From Chitinophagales bacterium (GTDB lineage: Bacteria > Bacteroidota > Bacteroidia > Chitinophagales > Chitinophagaceae): DNA of 64,000 nt. The notes under the pieces were generated by a model. The model saw only the letters and a program-made list of their open reading frames with translations, ran no database searches and was not told the DNA's origin. The stretch lies in the NCBI GenBank assembly GCA_026936105.1, contig JAIXKI010000004.1, positions 140,620-204,619 of the forward strand, read 5' to 3'. Positions 61,738 through 64,000 of the stretch are shown here, piece after piece (position 1 is the first letter of the stretch; each line of letters starts with the position of its first letter). A program made the translations under genes and the position numbers.

Positions 61738-62114
61738 ATGGCTGAAAGAGTTTACGATCTTGAAAACAGGTTGATCGAATTTGCTGCAAGAGTAATTGAG
61801 GTTGTAGAGACAATGCCGGGCACCAAAGCCGGAAATTATATCGCAGGCCAGTTTGTCCGATGCGGTCTGCTCCTGCTCTATTATATGGAGAAGCACAGAG
61901 TGCCGAATCAAGAGATGACTTCATTCACAAAATGAAAATTATCTTTAAAGAATTAAAAGAATCCAGGGTGTGCCTCAAACTTATAATGAGAAAGCAAATG
62001 ATAAAACCTGTCAGCAGATTGGAAAACTTAATTACAGAATGTGAGGAGTTAATAAAAATTATTTCTAAAAGCATAGACACAGCTAAGAAAAATAACAGAA
62101 AAAATCGTTCCTGA
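61738..62114 (+). pseudogene. four-helix-bundle protein (IVP/S23-like), frameshifted
   Basis: The first frame from ATG 61738 gives the N-terminal helices (MAERVYDLENRLIEFAARVIEVVE...GNYIAGQFVRCG). Near 61863-61866 the frame must shift by one base to continue as SAPALLYGEAQSAESRDDFIHKMKIIFKELKE to the end at 62114. One inserted base (GGTCT to GGNTCT) restores a 125-residue product of normal length. This family is the one encoded in 23S rRNA intervening sequences and also scattered alone in Bacteroidota genomes. Sequencing error is possible. Confidence 0.82.
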
Positions 62115-62152
62115 CTTGAATATTGTTTGTTGAACATTTTGTATTGATTATT

Positions 62153-62881
62153 ATGAAATACATCATTGAAATTGCCACTTCCGATTTCGCAACTACCCGG
62201 TCGGCAGTGGCAGGCGGGGCTGACCGTATAGAGTTATGTGCCAATCTTGCCGAAGGCGGAACTACTCCTTCTTACGGGCATATTAAGAAGTGCAGGGAAG
62301 CATTTGATGTGCTCATCTTCCCGATTATCCGGATACGGGGTGGTGATTTTTTGTACACAAAAGAGGAATACGAGATCATGCTGCAGGATGTGAAACTTTG
62401 CAAGGACCTGGGATGTGATGGTATAGTGATCGGCCTTTTGAATATAGATGGATCCATTGATATTTCCAGGACAGCGAAACTGGTTGAAGCTGCGTACCCA
62501 ATGGAAGTAACCTTTCACCGTGCCTTTGACCGTTGCAAAGATCCATTTGAAGCATTAGAGAACCTGGTCAGTATCGGCTGTCAAAGAATTCTGACGTCAG
62601 GGCAAAGACCAACGGTCAGCGAAGGATTGGACCTGCTGGTTGAATTGAATAAAAAAGCTGACGATCATATTATCATTATGCCGGGAAGCGGACTAAGAAG
62701 AGAAAATATCAAACTGATCGCTGAAAAAACCGGGTGCACGGAATTTCATTCTTCATTGAGAAGTAAAACGAGGTCATCCATGCAATTCATTCATCCCGCT
62801 TTTGAGCACTCGGAAGAAAGTTATATGAACAATTCGGTTGACCCGGAAGAAGTGAAAGCGCTGAGGAAAGCGCTTGAATAA
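62153..62881 (+). CDS. cutC: CutC family protein
   Basis: A 242-residue TIM-barrel CutC protein when started at ATG 62153 (MKYIIEIATSDFATTRSAVAGGADRIELC). The upstream frame adds ten unsupported residues. CutC signatures are AEGGTTPSYGHIKKC, PIIRIRGGDFLYTKEEYEIM, GCDGIVIGLLN, VTFHRAFDRCKDPFEALE and LTSGQRPTVSEGLDLL. It was named for copper homeostasis in E. coli, though its true activity is uncertain. It is co-oriented with the frameshifted four-helix gene, 38 bases upstream, and convergent to the isomerase-like gene. Confidence 0.94.
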   Translation: MKYIIEIATSDFATTRSAVAGGADRIELCANLAEGGTTPSYGHIKKCREAFDVLIFPIIRIRGGDFLYTKEEYEIMLQDVKLCKDLGCDGIVIGLLNIDGSIDISRTAKLVEAAYPMEVTFHRAFDRCKDPFEALENLVSIGCQRILTSGQRPTVSEGLDLLVELNKKADDHIIIMPGSGLRRENIKLIAEKTGCTEFHSSLRSKTRSSMQFIHPAFEHSEESYMNNSVDPEEVKALRKALE

Positions 62882-62907
62882 AATCCTTTGTCTCATTCAT
62901 CTTTGGT

Positions 62908-63774
62908 TCAGAAAACAATCTTCTTCAGATAAGCAGCATCTGCCATCATTGCTTTGATCGGTGTGGTATTGTCATAGCGTTCCTGCTCCACGATATAAAA
63001 TCTCATGCCGTTTTCTTTAGCCGTTTTTAAAATCTTAGGATAATCAATGCTCCCTTCTCCCAATATGCAGGAAGCATCTTTTTGTGTTGCACCTTTGGTT
63101 CTGTCCTTAATATGGCAAAGCCTGAACCTTCCCGAATATTTTTTTAGCCATTCGATAGGGTCATAGCCTGCGGTAACTACCCAATAAATATCCATTTCAA
63201 AATCAACCAGGGCAGGGTCTGTATGTGACATATAAATATCCTGTACAACCTGACCGTCCACTACTTTAAAATCCTGGTCGTGATTATGGTACCCGAAACG
63301 GATACCGGCTTTCTTACATATTGCACCACACTTGTTGAACTTATCGGCGGTCTTTTTACAGTCATCCGCAGATTTCTGTTCATTGATCCAGGGGCAGATC
63401 AGGTATTTCATGCCGATGGAGGCTGCCTGGTTCACTTTCTTTTCAAAATCTTTTTCAATGTCGCAATGGCTGGAGATGATTTTCATTCCGAGTTCATCCA
63501 TATAGTTTTTGAATTCGGTAGGGCTCATGCCCCAAAACATTCCTTTGGAACCTTCATAGCTTTCCACCTGTTTATAACCTGCCGAGGCAATAAGCTTTAA
63601 TATCTCTCCCGGATTGCTTTTCTCCAGGTCACTACGCAGAGTGTAAAGTTGCAAGCCGAATTTTCTCAGGTTAGGGTTTTCTTCATTTAATGAAGTAAGA
63701 AGTTCTTTTCCTGCCAGGCCTGCCAGCGCAAATCCACCGGATAATTTCAGAAAATCCCTGCGTTTGTAATTCAT
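62908..63774 (-). CDS. exported sugar phosphate isomerase/epimerase-like protein
   Basis: A 288-residue xylose-isomerase-like TIM barrel (AP endonuclease 2 family). It begins with a twin-arginine-like signal MNYKRRDFLKLSGGFALAGLAG, so it is probably exported. The metal ligands are seen in VESYEG, SSHCDIE, GYHNHDQDF, FEMDIYWVV and LCHIKDRTK, and the C-terminal FYIVEQERYD. Such proteins usually act on sugars or inositols, often next to gluconate or glucose dehydrogenase genes. The gene partly in view upstream on this strand is of that kind. Confidence 0.92.
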   Translation of the reverse strand: MNYKRRDFLKLSGGFALAGLAGKELLTSLNEENPNLRKFGLQLYTLRSDLEKSNPGEILKLIASAGYKQVESYEGSKGMFWGMSPTEFKNYMDELGMKIISSHCDIEKDFEKKVNQAASIGMKYLICPWINEQKSADDCKKTADKFNKCGAICKKAGIRFGYHNHDQDFKVVDGQVVQDIYMSHTDPALVDFEMDIYWVVTAGYDPIEWLKKYSGRFRLCHIKDRTKGATQKDASCILGEGSIDYPKILKTAKENGMRFYIVEQERYDNTTPIKAMMADAAYLKKIVF

Positions 63775-63806
63775 AAAACCAAGTTTACAAGATTGATAAT
63801 TAAAAT

Positions 63807-64000
63807 TTATCCCATAAGACCGACCATAATCTTATCACCTTTTTTGTAATCAATGCAACCGTCAAAGCGTCCCGGCACGGGCACATACTTAAGTGCCTGT
63901 GTCATTCCAATTTCTGATGTAAAATATCCCCAGAGGGTCAGTTGTTTCATCATGGTGAAATAATAAGGTGGGATTTCTTCCTGTTTAAAAGAAGTATTTC
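63807..64000 (-). CDS. gluconate 2-dehydrogenase subunit 3 family protein (partial)
   Basis: The frame runs off the right edge. The visible C-terminal part reads ...FTMMKQLTLWGYFTSEIGMT, then ALKYVPVPGRFDGCIDYKKG, the well-kept end of the gluconate 2-dehydrogenase subunit 3 family. The protein helps the large flavin subunit (GMC oxidoreductase) and is usually exported by the Tat route. It ends 32 bases before the isomerase-like gene, so the two may be cotranscribed. Confidence 0.88.
   Translation of the reverse strand, partial: NTSFKQEEIPPYYFTMMKQLTLWGYFTSEIGMTQALKYVPVPGRFDGCIDYKKGDKIMVGLMG

Overview
The window reads as a chromosomal segment of a Bacteroidota bacterium, most likely of the Chitinophagaceae type. 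The grounds are a SusC/SusD pair, a large secreted protein with a type IX secretion C-terminal domain, lipoproteins with Bacteroidota-style lipoboxes, promoters with TAnnTTTG boxes just upstream of several genes, and a miaB / sigma-54 activator / lptE / TPR / secG operon. I cannot assign a genus from sequence reading alone. No rRNA, CRISPR array, integrase or complete prophage is visible. One tRNA (Gly, CCC) is present.

Layout. 1-10.4 kb is ordinary metabolism: a PLP decarboxylase, a long minus-strand run (thioredoxin, TPMT-like methyltransferase, ICL/PEPM enzyme, YceI, tandem DUF2249, SDR, MFS, lipoate ligase) and a fusion of a flavin-reductase-like domain to a MenA-type prenyltransferase. 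10.4-15.0 kb is a repeat-rich patch: Sel1 and WG repeat proteins, a small membrane protein, a REP-associated tyrosine transposase broken by two in-frame stops, copies of its 3' tail, and several imperfect palindromes. 15.0-24.1 kb is a compact AT-rich defence island: XRE regulator, type III Mod, PHP-SMC ATPase (TrlF/Ppl type), AlbA_2/HATPase protein and type III Res, translationally coupled at three of four junctions. It is bracketed by two related hairpins and by inverted AT-rich repeats. 24.5-28.3 kb holds a LysR gene broken at an A10 tract, then MmgE/PrpD, a ComA-like (phosphosulfolactate synthase) protein and an AhpD-like protein.

28.4-48.6 kb is again mostly core: pncB, an ECF sigma factor, cupredoxin and DUF4142, an M13 peptidase, a TrmH methyltransferase, YihY, mltG, the secG-to-miaB operon, tRNA-Gly, an Fe-S oxidoreductase, an ATP-grasp protein, a LysE transporter, a second DinB protein and an APC permease. 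A decayed LytTR gene follows at 48.6 kb. 49.3-60.1 kb is an outer-surface region: SusC/SusD, two tandem pirins, and a 1112-residue secreted beta-solenoid-like protein. 60.1-64 kb carries a pirin gene remnant, a glycosylasparaginase, a frameshifted four-helix-bundle gene, cutC, a TIM-barrel isomerase-like protein and the edge of a gluconate 2-dehydrogenase subunit 3 gene.

The best candidate for an undescribed system is the 15.0-24.1 kb island. Restriction (Mod/Res), a putative PHP-SMC nuclease/ATPase and a Schlafen-type AlbA_2 protein are wired into one operon under an XRE repressor. Structured DNA flanks look like the ends of a transferable unit. Within Mod there is also a short segment identical in pattern to the RuvC-I motif of Cas9/IscB nucleases. 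All functional statements are inferred from motifs and neighbours; no search was run.
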